Positions 37,056 to 45,714 of a stretch of 48,721 bases of DNA are shown here, piece after piece (position 1 is the first letter of the stretch; each line of letters opens with the position of its first letter). The notes under the pieces are model-generated. The model ran no database searches. It worked only from the letters and a program-made list of their open reading frames with translations, and had not been told where the DNA came from. The position numbers were made by a program, and so were the translations under genes. Source of the DNA: Leptolyngbya sp. Heron Island J (GTDB taxonomy: Bacteria > Cyanobacteriota > Cyanobacteriia > Phormidesmidales > Phormidesmidaceae); the NCBI RefSeq assembly GCF_000482245.1, contig NZ_AWNH01000101.1, positions 1 to 48,721 of the forward strand, in the 5' to 3' direction.

Positions 37056-40000
37056 TTACCTTGTAATCTCTTGAGAACGGCGGCTGGTGGCTTCTAGCTT
37101 TAGCCGATTTCGCTGCACCAGGGTGGCCTGTAGCTGCTGGGCCTGGGTTGTCAAAAAATTGTCCAACGCCTGATCTATTTCCTGCAGCGTAGCCTGGGGA
37201 GACTCCACCATCAGGGTCAAAAGTCTCTCATAGGCCGCTATCCAACTGGTTATCGTGGTGTCTTCAAACAGAGCACTGCGGTAGACCGCCGTTAAATGTA
37301 GACCGTTTTCCATCTCGCTCAGGTGCCAGGTCAGGTTCCACCGTCCGTAGGCAGGGGACTGGGGGTCTGCCTCCACGGTTAACCCTTGAAAATCAGGGGC
37401 GCTCATTGATGGGTCTAAATTAAAGAACGCTGGCACAATCGGCTGTAGTGGGTCGGTAGACGAATCTTCTCGGTTGTTTTTTGACCAGCGCGCCCACTGA
37501 CTTAAGGAATAGTCGGTGTGGTCATAGCACTCTAGCAACGTAGTCCGAATCCTATGTAAATACTCTGCCAGCGATTGCTCGGGGCGCAGCTGGCTATACA
37601 CCGGTAACACATTCACACAGTGGGCCACTAACCGCGAATAGCCGGGTTGTCCCTGGCCTGCCACCGAAATACCCACCATTAATTCTTTTGTTTGACTCCA
37701 GCGATGCAGCAGCAGGCAAAAGGCCGCCAGCAGCGTCATAAAGGGAGTACACCCCTGTTTGCGGCTCCAGACTTGAAACTGTTGGTAGTGCTTGGCGGAC
37801 AGCTGCCATATTTGGGAGTTGCTGTGGTAGTCGGGGGAGTCTGTTGCTTGTCTGTCCGTCCGTAGCTGCCATTGGGGTAGGGGTTGCCGTTGCCAATAAG
37901 CAGCATCCGCTGCCACGGACTGGCTCACCAGCTGAATATAGTTCCGATAGGAGCCCGGCGGCGGCAACAGTTGCACGGCATCCTGAACGGCCATGGTGTA
38001 CAGCTGACTCAGCTCTTCGAGTAAAACCTGAATCGACCAGCCATCTACCACAATGTGATGGACAGTTAGCACCAGACCATGGTGCTGCTCAGCTAGCTTT
38101 AGGGCATGCATACGCAGCAGTGGGGGCTGGGTGAGCTCAAAGGGACGCCGCTGCTCTTGCTGTAGCCAGCGCTGAACTGCCAGAGACTGCTCCTCGGGGT
38201 TGAGGGCGCTCAGGTCAATTAATGGCAGGTTAAACGTCAGCTTTGGCATCACCTGCTGGGTGGTGCCGGTGGGGTCAATCTTAGTGCGCAGCGCTTCATG
38301 GCGGTCAATTAGCTGTTGCAGGCTCTGACGGAGGATCGCCTCCTGCAGAGGCCCCTGCAGATCTAACCAGACACATTCTGTATAGGCGAGGGACGCATCA
38401 GGATTGAGCTGCGTTAATAGCCAAATCTCTTGCTGGCTCTCGGTTAGCGGCAGCGCCTGGGCTACCACCAGAGACTTTCCCGGCAGAAAGCCCCCCTGTT
38501 GCATCTGGGCCACTGCCGTTTGGACCGCCTGAATAATCTGTTCAATATCGGCCTCGGTGTGGGCGGTGGAGAGAAAACAGTTGCGCCCCTCCCACACATA
38601 TACTCCTTGTTCAATCAGATGATAAAACAGCAGGTCATAGTTACCGGTAAAGGTAAACCGAAAGAGAGAACCAAAGTGGACAATCTGGATCGGCACCTCG
38701 GCTTGGTCAAAAAATGTATTGAGTCGCTGGGCGAAGACCTCGGTGCGCTGATTCAGCTGCGTTTGCAGGTCGGCTCCCTGCTGCTTGAGATGCAGCAGCA
38801 CGGCCTTAGCGGCGGCCATCGCTAGGGGGGGTTTACAAAATGTACCGGCAAAAAAGGTGCGCTCAACGCTGGGATAGGAGTCATCGCCATAGTGCCAGAG
38901 ACCACCATCGATGCCGTCCATATAGTGGGCCTTACCGGCCACGATGCCAATGGGGATGCCGCCGCCCAACACTTTGCCATAGGTGGCTAAGTCGGCCTCT
39001 ACTCCAAACCAGGTTTGGGCTCCGCCTGGGTGAATCCGAAAGCCTGTGATAATTTCATCAAGGATTAGCGCCACCCCATGGTCCTGGGTGATGCGGCGCA
39101 GCTGCTGGAGAAAGTCTCGCGGTTGCAGGTCCGGGCGACGGCTCTGCACGGGTTCGACCAAAACAGCCGCAATTTCAGAGGCTCGTTGTTGAATCACTTG
39201 AAGGGCGCTGGGGTCACCGTAGGGCAGCACTAGCACATCTTCCACCATGCCGGGGGGAATGCCTGGAGCGATGGGCACAGCAGTGTTATCAACCGCCGAT
39301 CTGGCGAGCACACCATCAAAGTGACCGTGGTAGGCGTTTTCAAATCGTACAATCAGATGCCGGTGAGTGGCGGTGCGGGCTAGCCGTAAAGCCGTCATCA
39401 CTGCTTCGGTGCCGGATTGGGTAAATGTGACCCGCTCCATGCCCGTTAGTTCATGGAGCAGTTTGGCGACATCTCCCGCTAGTTCTGCTTGGGGGCCAAT
39501 TTGAATACCCCGGTTCATCTGGGTTGCGATCGCATCTTGAATAAAGTCAGGCCGATGGCCAAACAGGTGGACACCAAACCCCATGGTGATGTCGATATAT
39601 TCGTTACCATCCACATCCCACAGCCTAGACCCTTCAGCTCGAGTGCCCACAATGGGATAGAGCATCTCTTTAATGGAGGGACGAAACCCGGCACAGGCGC
39701 GACTATCGGCTAAATAGGGATGACTCTCCTGCTTCCGGCGTTTGGACTCAGCCGTGCGCTGGGTGTAGCGCTGAATAAACGCGTGGAGATAACGTTGTTG
39801 CGATTCATTCAGAGATTGAGGAACGGAGGCGGGTCGGGAGGGGACAGTTTTTGGAGCGGGCGGCGTGGCAACTTGTGGAGGAGAATCCAGGGGGGTAGGA
39901 ACGGGAGATGGAGTCACTGGCAGCTGGGTGCCCTGCTGGGCATGACGCAACAGATCGATCTGTTGCGTCATCAGTTGCATTTGCTGGCTCACAATCTGCT

Positions 40001-43000
40001 CTAGGGCAGTGGTTGCAGGCTGCGCTCCTGGAGATATGGTTGGAGCTGCTGTTGCGATGGGAAGAGATTCTTGGCTGCTAAGAGAGAGTTTAGAGTGCGC
40101 TAAAGGAGCTTTGGTAACCGCCAATGTTCCAGGGGTATGGTTGGCATTACTGGTGAGATGATTACTGGTATTACCAGTAGAACTATGATTGGCATTGCCG
40201 GTGGGACTCTGGTTTATCTCAGCGGGCATTTGCTGAGCAATAAACTTAGATAACGCCTCCAGGGTTTTCAGCTCTTCAAAGAACTGACGAATTGTCACCG
40301 TCACCCCAAAGCGGGTCTCAATACCCTGGACAGCTTCAATCAATACAATAGAGTCCGCACCCATTTCTAGGAACGGCGCTTGCGGATCAACAGCCTCGGG
40401 AGAGATTTGTAGGAGCTTAGCCACCAGGGTTGTTAATTCTGTCTGCACCTGGGCCACAAGATTAGACAGTGTTAGGGCATCATCGGATGGAGCCATGGGG
40501 GTGGGAGATGTGGAAGAGATAGGCATAAACCAATAGGACTGGCGTTGAAAAGGATAGGTGGGCAGGGCAATCCGCTGCCCCTGGGCTGGATTGATGGCGG
40601 CCCAATCGATGGCAAAACCGCGCACGGCTAGATGGCTGAGGGTTGTAAGCATCACCTGTGCATCATCTTGCTGGGGAGCCAGGGAGGGGAGCCAGGCAGC
40701 ATCAGGAAAACTGCGTTTTGCCATGCCCAGCAGCACTGGCTGGGGACCAATTTCCAGCCAGGGGCGTTGTTGTTGACTCAGGGTCTCTAACCCCGCTGCA
40801 AACTGCACTGGCTGGCGCAGATGTTGACACCAGTAGTCGGCGTCTGGGGCCGCTGTTAGCCGCTGACCCGTCACATTAGAAATCAGCGGAATTTTTGGCG
40901 GTGCGTAGGTCAGCGTCTGGGCAAAGGTGGCAAAGTCCGCCAGCATGGGCTCCATCAGCGTCGAATGAAACCCGTGGGAAACGGCCAGGGGACGACTACG
41001 AATCTCGTGCTCAGAGAGATTTTTTAAAACAGCCTCCACAGCGGTTTTAGTGCCGGAGATGACGGTGTTTTGGGGGCCGTTGATAACGGCAATTTCCACC
41101 CCGTCGACCTTGAGCCAAGGCTGCAGTTGTTCAGGGGAGGCAAATACAGCGGCCATGGCACCATTTGGCGGTAGCTGCTGCATTAAACGGGCGCGTTTGG
41201 CCACCAGACGCAGTCCATCGGCCCAGCTTAAGCAGCCCGCTGCGCAGGCGGCGGCATATTCCCCCAGGCTATGGCCCAGGACAATGGTGGGGGTAATGCC
41301 CCAGCTGCGCCATAGTTCACTAAGGGCATATTCCAAAGCGAACAGAGCTGGCTGGGTGTAGGCAGTGTGATTTAGCTGCCCGTCGGTTTCTGTAAACATC
41401 GCCGTCAGCAGCGGCTGGTCTAATTCGTCTTTTAAGGCGACATCGCACTCATCTAAAATGCGCCGGAAAACGGGCTGGGTGTCATAGAGCTGTTGCCCCA
41501 TGCCGACATACTGGGATCCCTGACCCGTAAACAAAAATGCGATGTCTCGCGGGGGGCGACGGGGGGCTTTGGCTTTGGCTACGGCGGTTGATTGCTTGCC
41601 TTGGGCGATATTGCTCAGGTGCGATCGCATTTCCTCCACCCCATCCGCCACCACCATCGCCCGATACGGAAAGACCGCTCGTCCCCGATGGGCCGTCCAA
41701 CACACATCCGCCAGGTTCACATCTGGGTTGGCCTGCAAAAACTCACCATAGCGACCCGCCAGCGCCGCCAGCGCCGGCTCCGACTTAGCCGTTAGCATCA
41801 AACCGTAGCAAGGGGGAGCCGCCACCGATTTAGAAACAGGGGCATCTGCGGTTTCAGATGCCGCCGAGACAATTAAATGGGCATTGGTCCCCCCAAAGCT
41901 AAAGGCACTCACACCCGCTATCGGTCGCTCCACACCGTCCGGTAACGGCCAGCCCTGCTGGGAAATAAACAACGGCGTATCCGTTAGGTCAATGCGGGGA
42001 TTGAGCTGGCGCAGATGCCGATGGCCCGGAATGTATCGATGCTGCAGTGCGAGCACCACCTTAATCAGCCCCGCAATGCCCGCTGCCGCTTCCATGTGGC
42101 CGACGTTGGCCTTGAGCGCCCCCAAGGCACAGGGCTGCTGGGGTGAGCGTCCCTCCATCAGCACTGTTTTTAGAGCATTTACTTCAATTGGATCTCCCAG
42201 GGGTGTACCTGTGCCGTGGGTTTCCACATAGCTAATGTGGGCGGCAGGTACCTGGGCCTGGGCCAAGGCCTGGCGAATCACCGCCTGCTGGGCAGGGCCG
42301 TTGGGGGCCGTGAGACCGTTACTTAGACCATCCTGGTTAACGGCTGACCCCTGCACCAATGCCAAGATCCGATCCCCTGCCTGTTCCGCATCCGCCAGCC
42401 GCTTCAAGACAACAACTCCGCACCCTTCTGAGCGCACGTAACCATCGGCGGCGGCATCAAATGTCTTGCAGCGGCCATCAGCGGCCATCATCCCCGCCTG
42501 TTGAAATACCTCTGTCACCTCGGGTCTGAGGATTAAATTTACCCCACCCGCCAGGGCCAAGTCGCAGTCTCCAGCCGCCAGGCTTTGCCCCGCCAGGTGT
42601 ACCGCCACCAGTGACGACGAGCAGGCGGTATCCACCGCCAGGCTGGGACCTTTTAAATTGAGGGCATAGGAGATTCGATTGGCGGCTACACAGAGCGCTG
42701 TACCTGTGGCGCTGTAGGGACTCATGCCGGTCTCGGCGCGACTTAAAAGATGGCCATAGTCGCTGTGGCTAATGCCCACAAACACCCCCGTACGGCTACC
42801 CGCCAAGGACTGGGGAGAGATGGCCGCCGCCTCAAGACTCTCCCAACAAATTTCCAATAACAGTCGCTGCTGAGGATCAAGATAGGTTGCTTCGCGAGGA
42901 GAAATCCCAAAAAATGCGGCATCAAACTGATCGATATTGGGCAGAAAACCACCCCAGTCCGTTGCGGCTGTGCCTGGGCGATCTCTGGGGGTAATAGCAT

Positions 43001-43091
43001 CGCCCCCCTGACACAAAAACTGCCAAAACGTATCGGCATCATCCCCACCCGGAAACCGGCAGGCCAAACCGACAATCGCAATCGGGTTCAT
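37056..43091 (-). CDS. Hybrid PKS-aminotransferase-NRPS, KS-AT-ACP-AMT-C
   Basis: A 2011-residue megasynthase. The KS has [12 protein letters not shown] (near residue 156), and the AT has [10 protein letters not shown] (near 606) with HGFH, a malonyl-like variant of HAFH. The ACP has MGADSIV (near 910). A long Asn/Ser/Thr-rich linker and a Gln-rich helix ([20 protein letters not shown]) lead into a class III, PLP-dependent aminotransferase resembling glutamate-1-semialdehyde aminomutases (about 1110-1550), with lysine in [12 protein letters not shown] near 1372. A C domain (HHIVVDGWS, near 1681) and an Arg/Lys-rich tail end the protein. This order resembles iturin-type MycA without its N-terminal ligase, which is here a separate gene. 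The expected product is a beta-amino fatty acyl chain passed to an amino acid. Confidence 0.93.
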   Translation of the reverse strand: MNPIAIVGLACRFPGGDDADTFWQFLCQGGDAITPRDRPGTAATDWGGFLPNIDQFDAAFFGISPREATYLDPQQRLLLEICWESLEAAAISPQSLAGSRTGVFVGISHSDYGHLLSRAETGMSPYSATGTALCVAANRISYALNLKGPSLAVDTACSSSLVAVHLAGQSLAAGDCDLALAGGVNLILRPEVTEVFQQAGMMAADGRCKTFDAAADGYVRSEGCGVVVLKRLADAEQAGDRILALVQGSAVNQDGLSNGLTAPNGPAQQAVIRQALAQAQVPAAHISYVETHGTGTPLGDPIEVNALKTVLMEGRSPQQPCALGALKANVGHMEAAAGIAGLIKVVLALQHRYIPGHRHLRQLNPRIDLTDTPLFISQQGWPLPDGVERPIAGVSAFSFGGTNAHLIVSAASETADAPVSKSVAAPPCYGLMLTAKSEPALAALAGRYGEFLQANPDVNLADVCWTAHRGRAVFPYRAMVVADGVEEMRSHLSNIAQGKQSTAVAKAKAPRRPPRDIAFLFTGQGSQYVGMGQQLYDTQPVFRRILDECDVALKDELDQPLLTAMFTETDGQLNHTAYTQPALFALEYALSELWRSWGITPTIVLGHSLGEYAAACAAGCLSWADGLRLVAKRARLMQQLPPNGAMAAVFASPEQLQPWLKVDGVEIAVINGPQNTVISGTKTAVEAVLKNLSEHEIRSRPLAVSHGFHSTLMEPMLADFATFAQTLTYAPPKIPLISNVTGQRLTAAPDADYWCQHLRQPVQFAAGLETLSQQQRPWLEIGPQPVLLGMAKRSFPDAAWLPSLAPQQDDAQVMLTTLSHLAVRGFAIDWAAINPAQGQRIALPTYPFQRQSYWFMPISSTSPTPMAPSDDALTLSNLVAQVQTELTTLVAKLLQISPEAVDPQAPFLEMGADSIVLIEAVQGIETRFGVTVTIRQFFEELKTLEALSKFIAQQMPAEINQSPTGNANHSSTGNTSNHLTSNANHTPGTLAVTKAPLAHSKLSLSSQESLPIATAAPTISPGAQPATTALEQIVSQQMQLMTQQIDLLRHAQQGTQLPVTPSPVPTPLDSPPQVATPPAPKTVPSRPASVPQSLNESQQRYLHAFIQRYTQRTAESKRRKQESHPYLADSRACAGFRPSIKEMLYPIVGTRAEGSRLWDVDGNEYIDITMGFGVHLFGHRPDFIQDAIATQMNRGIQIGPQAELAGDVAKLLHELTGMERVTFTQSGTEAVMTALRLARTATHRHLIVRFENAYHGHFDGVLARSAVDNTAVPIAPGIPPGMVEDVLVLPYGDPSALQVIQQRASEIAAVLVEPVQSRRPDLQPRDFLQQLRRITQDHGVALILDEIITGFRIHPGGAQTWFGVEADLATYGKVLGGGIPIGIVAGKAHYMDGIDGGLWHYGDDSYPSVERTFFAGTFCKPPLAMAAAKAVLLHLKQQGADLQTQLNQRTEVFAQRLNTFFDQAEVPIQIVHFGSLFRFTFTGNYDLLFYHLIEQGVYVWEGRNCFLSTAHTEADIEQIIQAVQTAVAQMQQGGFLPGKSLVVAQALPLTESQQEIWLLTQLNPDASLAYTECVWLDLQGPLQEAILRQSLQQLIDRHEALRTKIDPTGTTQQVMPKLTFNLPLIDLSALNPEEQSLAVQRWLQQEQRRPFELTQPPLLRMHALKLAEQHHGLVLTVHHIVVDGWSIQVLLEELSQLYTMAVQDAVQLLPPPGSYRNYIQLVSQSVAADAAYWQRQPLPQWQLRTDRQATDSPDYHSNSQIWQLSAKHYQQFQVWSRKQGCTPFMTLLAAFCLLLHRWSQTKELMVGISVAGQGQPGYSRLVAHCVNVLPVYSQLRPEQSLAEYLHRIRTTLLECYDHTDYSLSQWARWSKNNREDSSTDPLQPIVPAFFNLDPSMSAPDFQGLTVEADPQSPAYGRWNLTWHLSEMENGLHLTAVYRSALFEDTTITSWIAAYERLLTLMVESPQATLQEIDQALDNFLTTQAQQLQATLVQRNRLKLEATSRRSQEITR

Positions 43092-43199
43092 CGTTTTAGA
43101 GTGCCTCTCAGTGCGGGTTAACAGAATGGACAGGTACCCCAGGCTTGGCCATTGGCTTGACCAGTCAGCAGGTGAATTTAATCTTTAGGGATCAGGACT

Positions 43200-43230
43200 C
43201 AAAGCCCCCAGAATTGGGGGTTTGGGGGCC
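43200..43230. repeat. Cyanobacterial-type C/G-run palindromic repeat
   Basis: Between the PKS and ACP genes lies an element whose core CCCCCAGAATTGGGGG (43205-43220) folds into a stem of six G-C-rich pairs with flanking A-T pairs, followed by TTTGGGGG. Close relatives of this word are common interspersed repeats in cyanobacterial genomes (recollection). It could also act on the leftward transcript as an intercistronic hairpin. Confidence 0.65.
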
Positions 43231-43296
43231 TGGATAACGTTGAGCTACCTTGACAGTCGCTTACCCATAGGAAATCCTTTGACAAATGAATTCAGC

Positions 43297-43587
43297 CTAT
43301 TCCTGGGGCAAAGATCTATCTGCTAAGTGCTCAGCCAGGGTGGCAACGGTGGGATAGTCGTAAAGCAGCGTAGGTGAAACCTTCTGCTGGAGCCACTCCT
43401 CAAGGTCTCCCGACAGTCCGATTACTTCTGTTGAATCGAGTCCATAGCTGTCAAAGGGTACATCTGGATCGATCGTTTCAAGCGTGACATTTAGGGATGC
43501 TGCTAGCTGTTCACACAGCCAGGTCTCAATGGTGTCCGCAGTGGGCTGGTCAGTAATAGACGGTGGCTGGTTAAAGGATGAAGTCAT
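43297..43587 (-). CDS. Acyl carrier protein for the FAAL starter unit
   Basis: A 96-residue free-standing carrier protein. The phosphopantetheine Ser lies in YGLDSTEVIGLSGDLEEWL, with the usual D-S dipeptide and helix II, then SPTLLYDYPTVATLAEHLA as helices III and IV. It lies 21 bases after the fatty acyl-AMP ligase and about 200 bases before the PKS gene, all leftward. This layout is known for starter loading: the ligase passes an activated fatty acid to the carrier, which feeds the first KS (family knowledge). The short, Ser/Thr/Pro-rich N terminus has no domain features. Confidence 0.92.
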   Translation of the reverse strand: MTSSFNQPPSITDQPTADTIETWLCEQLAASLNVTLETIDPDVPFDSYGLDSTEVIGLSGDLEEWLQQKVSPTLLYDYPTVATLAEHLADRSLPQE

Positions 43588-43608
43588 AGTAGAAACCTAG
43601 GCTCACAA

Positions 43609-45336
43609 TTAACGAGTGGTCGCGGGCATGGGAACGAGGCGCAGCTGCTCAGCCAAATACTGTGAACGACAGCGAGAGCGTTGAATCTTACCGCTGGAGG
43701 TTTTCGGAATACTGCCGGGTTTGACGAGCACAATGGTTTCTGCCCGCAGACCGTGAACTCGGCTCACCGTTTGTCGAATCGCTCGCATAACCGGCTCAGG
43801 CTCCAGTCTTCGCAGCCACATCCGTCCCACTTCTTGTACAATCACCAGCTGGGTTTGGTGGTGCTGGTCTACGGTAAACGCAGCTCCCCAGGTTGAACCA
43901 AACGCTGGATGGCTGGCCGCCACCGTGGCTTCCACATCGCTGGCATAGTGGTTGCGACCGTTAATAATCATCACTTCCTTGAGTCGCCCAGTTACATACA
44001 GCTCCCCACCTTGCACACAGCCCAAGTCGCCCGTGCGCAGGAAGGGACCGGCACCAGTATCGGCAAGGTGAGCCTGAAAAGTCTCCTGACTTAGCTGCGG
44101 CTGTTGCCAATAGCCCTGGGTGACGCTGGGGCTAGCCACCCAAATTTCTCCAACTTCGTTAGGTTGGCAGCGCTTTAGAGTTTGGGGATTAACAATCTCC
44201 AGCTGGCCGGAATCGATCACCTGGCCGCAACCCACCAGCACGCGTCCCTGGGTCGCAGGCTGAATCCGATGGGCCGTCAGGTTTTCCTCATCTACGGTTA
44301 ATTGCTTAGGAGCACTGGTGGTCTCGCCGCCTGTGATCATCAGCGTCGACTCCGCCATGCCGTAGCAAGGGTAGAACGCCTCAGGTCGAAATCCGTATTC
44401 TGCAAATCTGGTGACAAAGCGCTCCAGGGTGGCCATTCGGATTGGTTCTGCCCCAGTAAAGGCCACTGACCAGCGGCTTAAATCCAAGCCTACGCATTGT
44501 TCGGGTTTAATTTTTTCCACACAGCGCTCATAGGCAAAATTGGGACCGCCACTAATGGTGGCCTGGGTGTGGGAAATCGCCTGTAACCAGCGGAGGGGAC
44601 GCTGTAGAAAGTCCACCGGCGACATCAGAGTTGTTGTCGCTCCCTGATATAGGGAGGTGAGAATACCGCCAATTAACCCCATGTCGTGATAGGGCGGCAG
44701 CCAACATACTCCTGCGCTCTGGTTGTTTAGCCCAAACTTATGGCTAATGGCAGCAACATTATGGCTGAGATTGCCGTGGCTAATCTGTACCCCCTTGGGG
44801 GCTGATGTGGAGCCTGAGGTGTATTGCAAGAAGGCGGTCTCTTCTGGCTGCAGGTTGGGGGGCTGCCAGGCGGCAGCTTCTGCAGCATTAACAGCATGCA
44901 AATTCAGGGTGGGAAGAGCCGCTAAGGTTTCAGGCTGGAACTGCTGAGCGGAGGCGGTCAAAATCAGTACGGCTTGCGCATCATCAACAATTCCCTGAAA
45001 TCGCTCTAAGGACTGATTGGGGCGGGGCGGATAGATCGGTACTGCGATCGCACCTGCATACAAACAGGCACAAAACGCCAAAACGTAGTCTAAACCAGGG
45101 GGGCAGAGCAAGAGTACACGCTCTCCCTTGAGGTTTAACCGCTGCATCCGGGCGGCAATTGCCCGACTGCGGCAGTCTAAATCGGCATAGGTTAATTGGT
45201 CAGACGACACTGCACCGTCATTCCAAATTTGGAAAGCAATGCGAGAAGGCTGTTGTGCTGCCCTCTCGCTGAGAAGATCAACCCAGGTCAAACCTGAGCT
45301 GACACTCTGGAGACAGTTAAAGGTCAGATGGGGCAT
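43609..45336 (-). CDS. Fatty acyl-AMP ligase (FAAL)
   Basis: A 575-residue ANL-superfamily enzyme. The ATP-binding loop is QYTSGSTSAPKGV. WLPPYHDMGLIGGIL, SPVDFLQRPLRWLQAI and YPCYGMAESTLMI are signature segments of FAALs, as is the C-terminal KIQRSRCR-type hinge region (SIPKTSSGKIQRS). FAALs form acyl-AMP and hand the acyl group to a carrier protein rather than to CoA (family knowledge). It is the first gene of the leftward operon, facing the TonB receptor across a 378-base divergent promoter with Fur-box-like sites. It therefore probably sets the lipid tail of the siderophore and is iron-regulated. Chain length cannot be read by eye. Confidence 0.95.
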   Translation of the reverse strand: MPHLTFNCLQSVSSGLTWVDLLSERAAQQPSRIAFQIWNDGAVSSDQLTYADLDCRSRAIAARMQRLNLKGERVLLLCPPGLDYVLAFCACLYAGAIAVPIYPPRPNQSLERFQGIVDDAQAVLILTASAQQFQPETLAALPTLNLHAVNAAEAAAWQPPNLQPEETAFLQYTSGSTSAPKGVQISHGNLSHNVAAISHKFGLNNQSAGVCWLPPYHDMGLIGGILTSLYQGATTTLMSPVDFLQRPLRWLQAISHTQATISGGPNFAYERCVEKIKPEQCVGLDLSRWSVAFTGAEPIRMATLERFVTRFAEYGFRPEAFYPCYGMAESTLMITGGETTSAPKQLTVDEENLTAHRIQPATQGRVLVGCGQVIDSGQLEIVNPQTLKRCQPNEVGEIWVASPSVTQGYWQQPQLSQETFQAHLADTGAGPFLRTGDLGCVQGGELYVTGRLKEVMIINGRNHYASDVEATVAASHPAFGSTWGAAFTVDQHHQTQLVIVQEVGRMWLRRLEPEPVMRAIRQTVSRVHGLRAETIVLVKPGSIPKTSSGKIQRSRCRSQYLAEQLRLVPMPATTR

Positions 45337-45714
45337 GAAGTAGAGCTGATGGTAGACGTGTGCCTGAATTAAGCGGACCGCAGCGACAGGGAAAAATATT
45401 TGCGAATTGAGATAAGAATCAATTAACTCAATTGATATCGTTTCTCAATAGTGAGTATAAGAGGTTCAGTACATATACGCAAGAATCTAACAGACAAGCA
45501 CGGAAAATATAGGCAAAGCAAGCACTTTGATTATTTCTTTTACTGCTGCAACGAGCTTGACAAGGCACTGTCTTCCCCTTTAGGTTTTTGATAGTATTCT
45601 CATTAAAAATCCATTCTTTGGTCTCTTAATTGACAATATTTTGCTTTAGTGTAGCGACAGCTATGGCTACGGCACGCGGGCTTTAAGCCACGTTATTTGT
45701 GTGTGTGAGGAATC
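45337..45714. promoter_or_regulatory. Divergent promoter region, FAAL operon and TonB receptor
   Basis: 378 bases with no gene. Near the FAAL start it holds two Fur-box-like palindromes (listed separately), and a TTGACA is present at 45630-45635 on the receptor side. In front of the receptor, GAGGA (45707-45711) is a good ribosome site, 6 bases before the second of two adjacent ATG codons (45718), so the ATG at 45715 may not be the one used. Confidence 0.6.
45406..45449. promoter_or_regulatory. Paired Fur-box-like operators
   Basis: Two inverted-arm sites lie 7 bases apart: ATTGAGATAAGAATCAAT (45406-45423) and, read on the reverse strand, ATTGAGAAACGATATCAAT (45431-45449). Between them, ATCAATT (45418-45424) and AATTGAT (45430-45436) also pair, so the whole block is a nested palindrome. 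The same ATTGAGA...TCAAT frame occurs before the siderophore-binding protein. Position 70-113 bases ahead of the FAAL start fits an iron-dependent repressor; binding by Fur is inference. Confidence 0.6.

Noticed and set aside
36538-37074. 178-codon open frame
   Set aside because: It runs through MITE-like repeats and overlaps the end of the PKS gene on the other strand; its composition follows the repeats.
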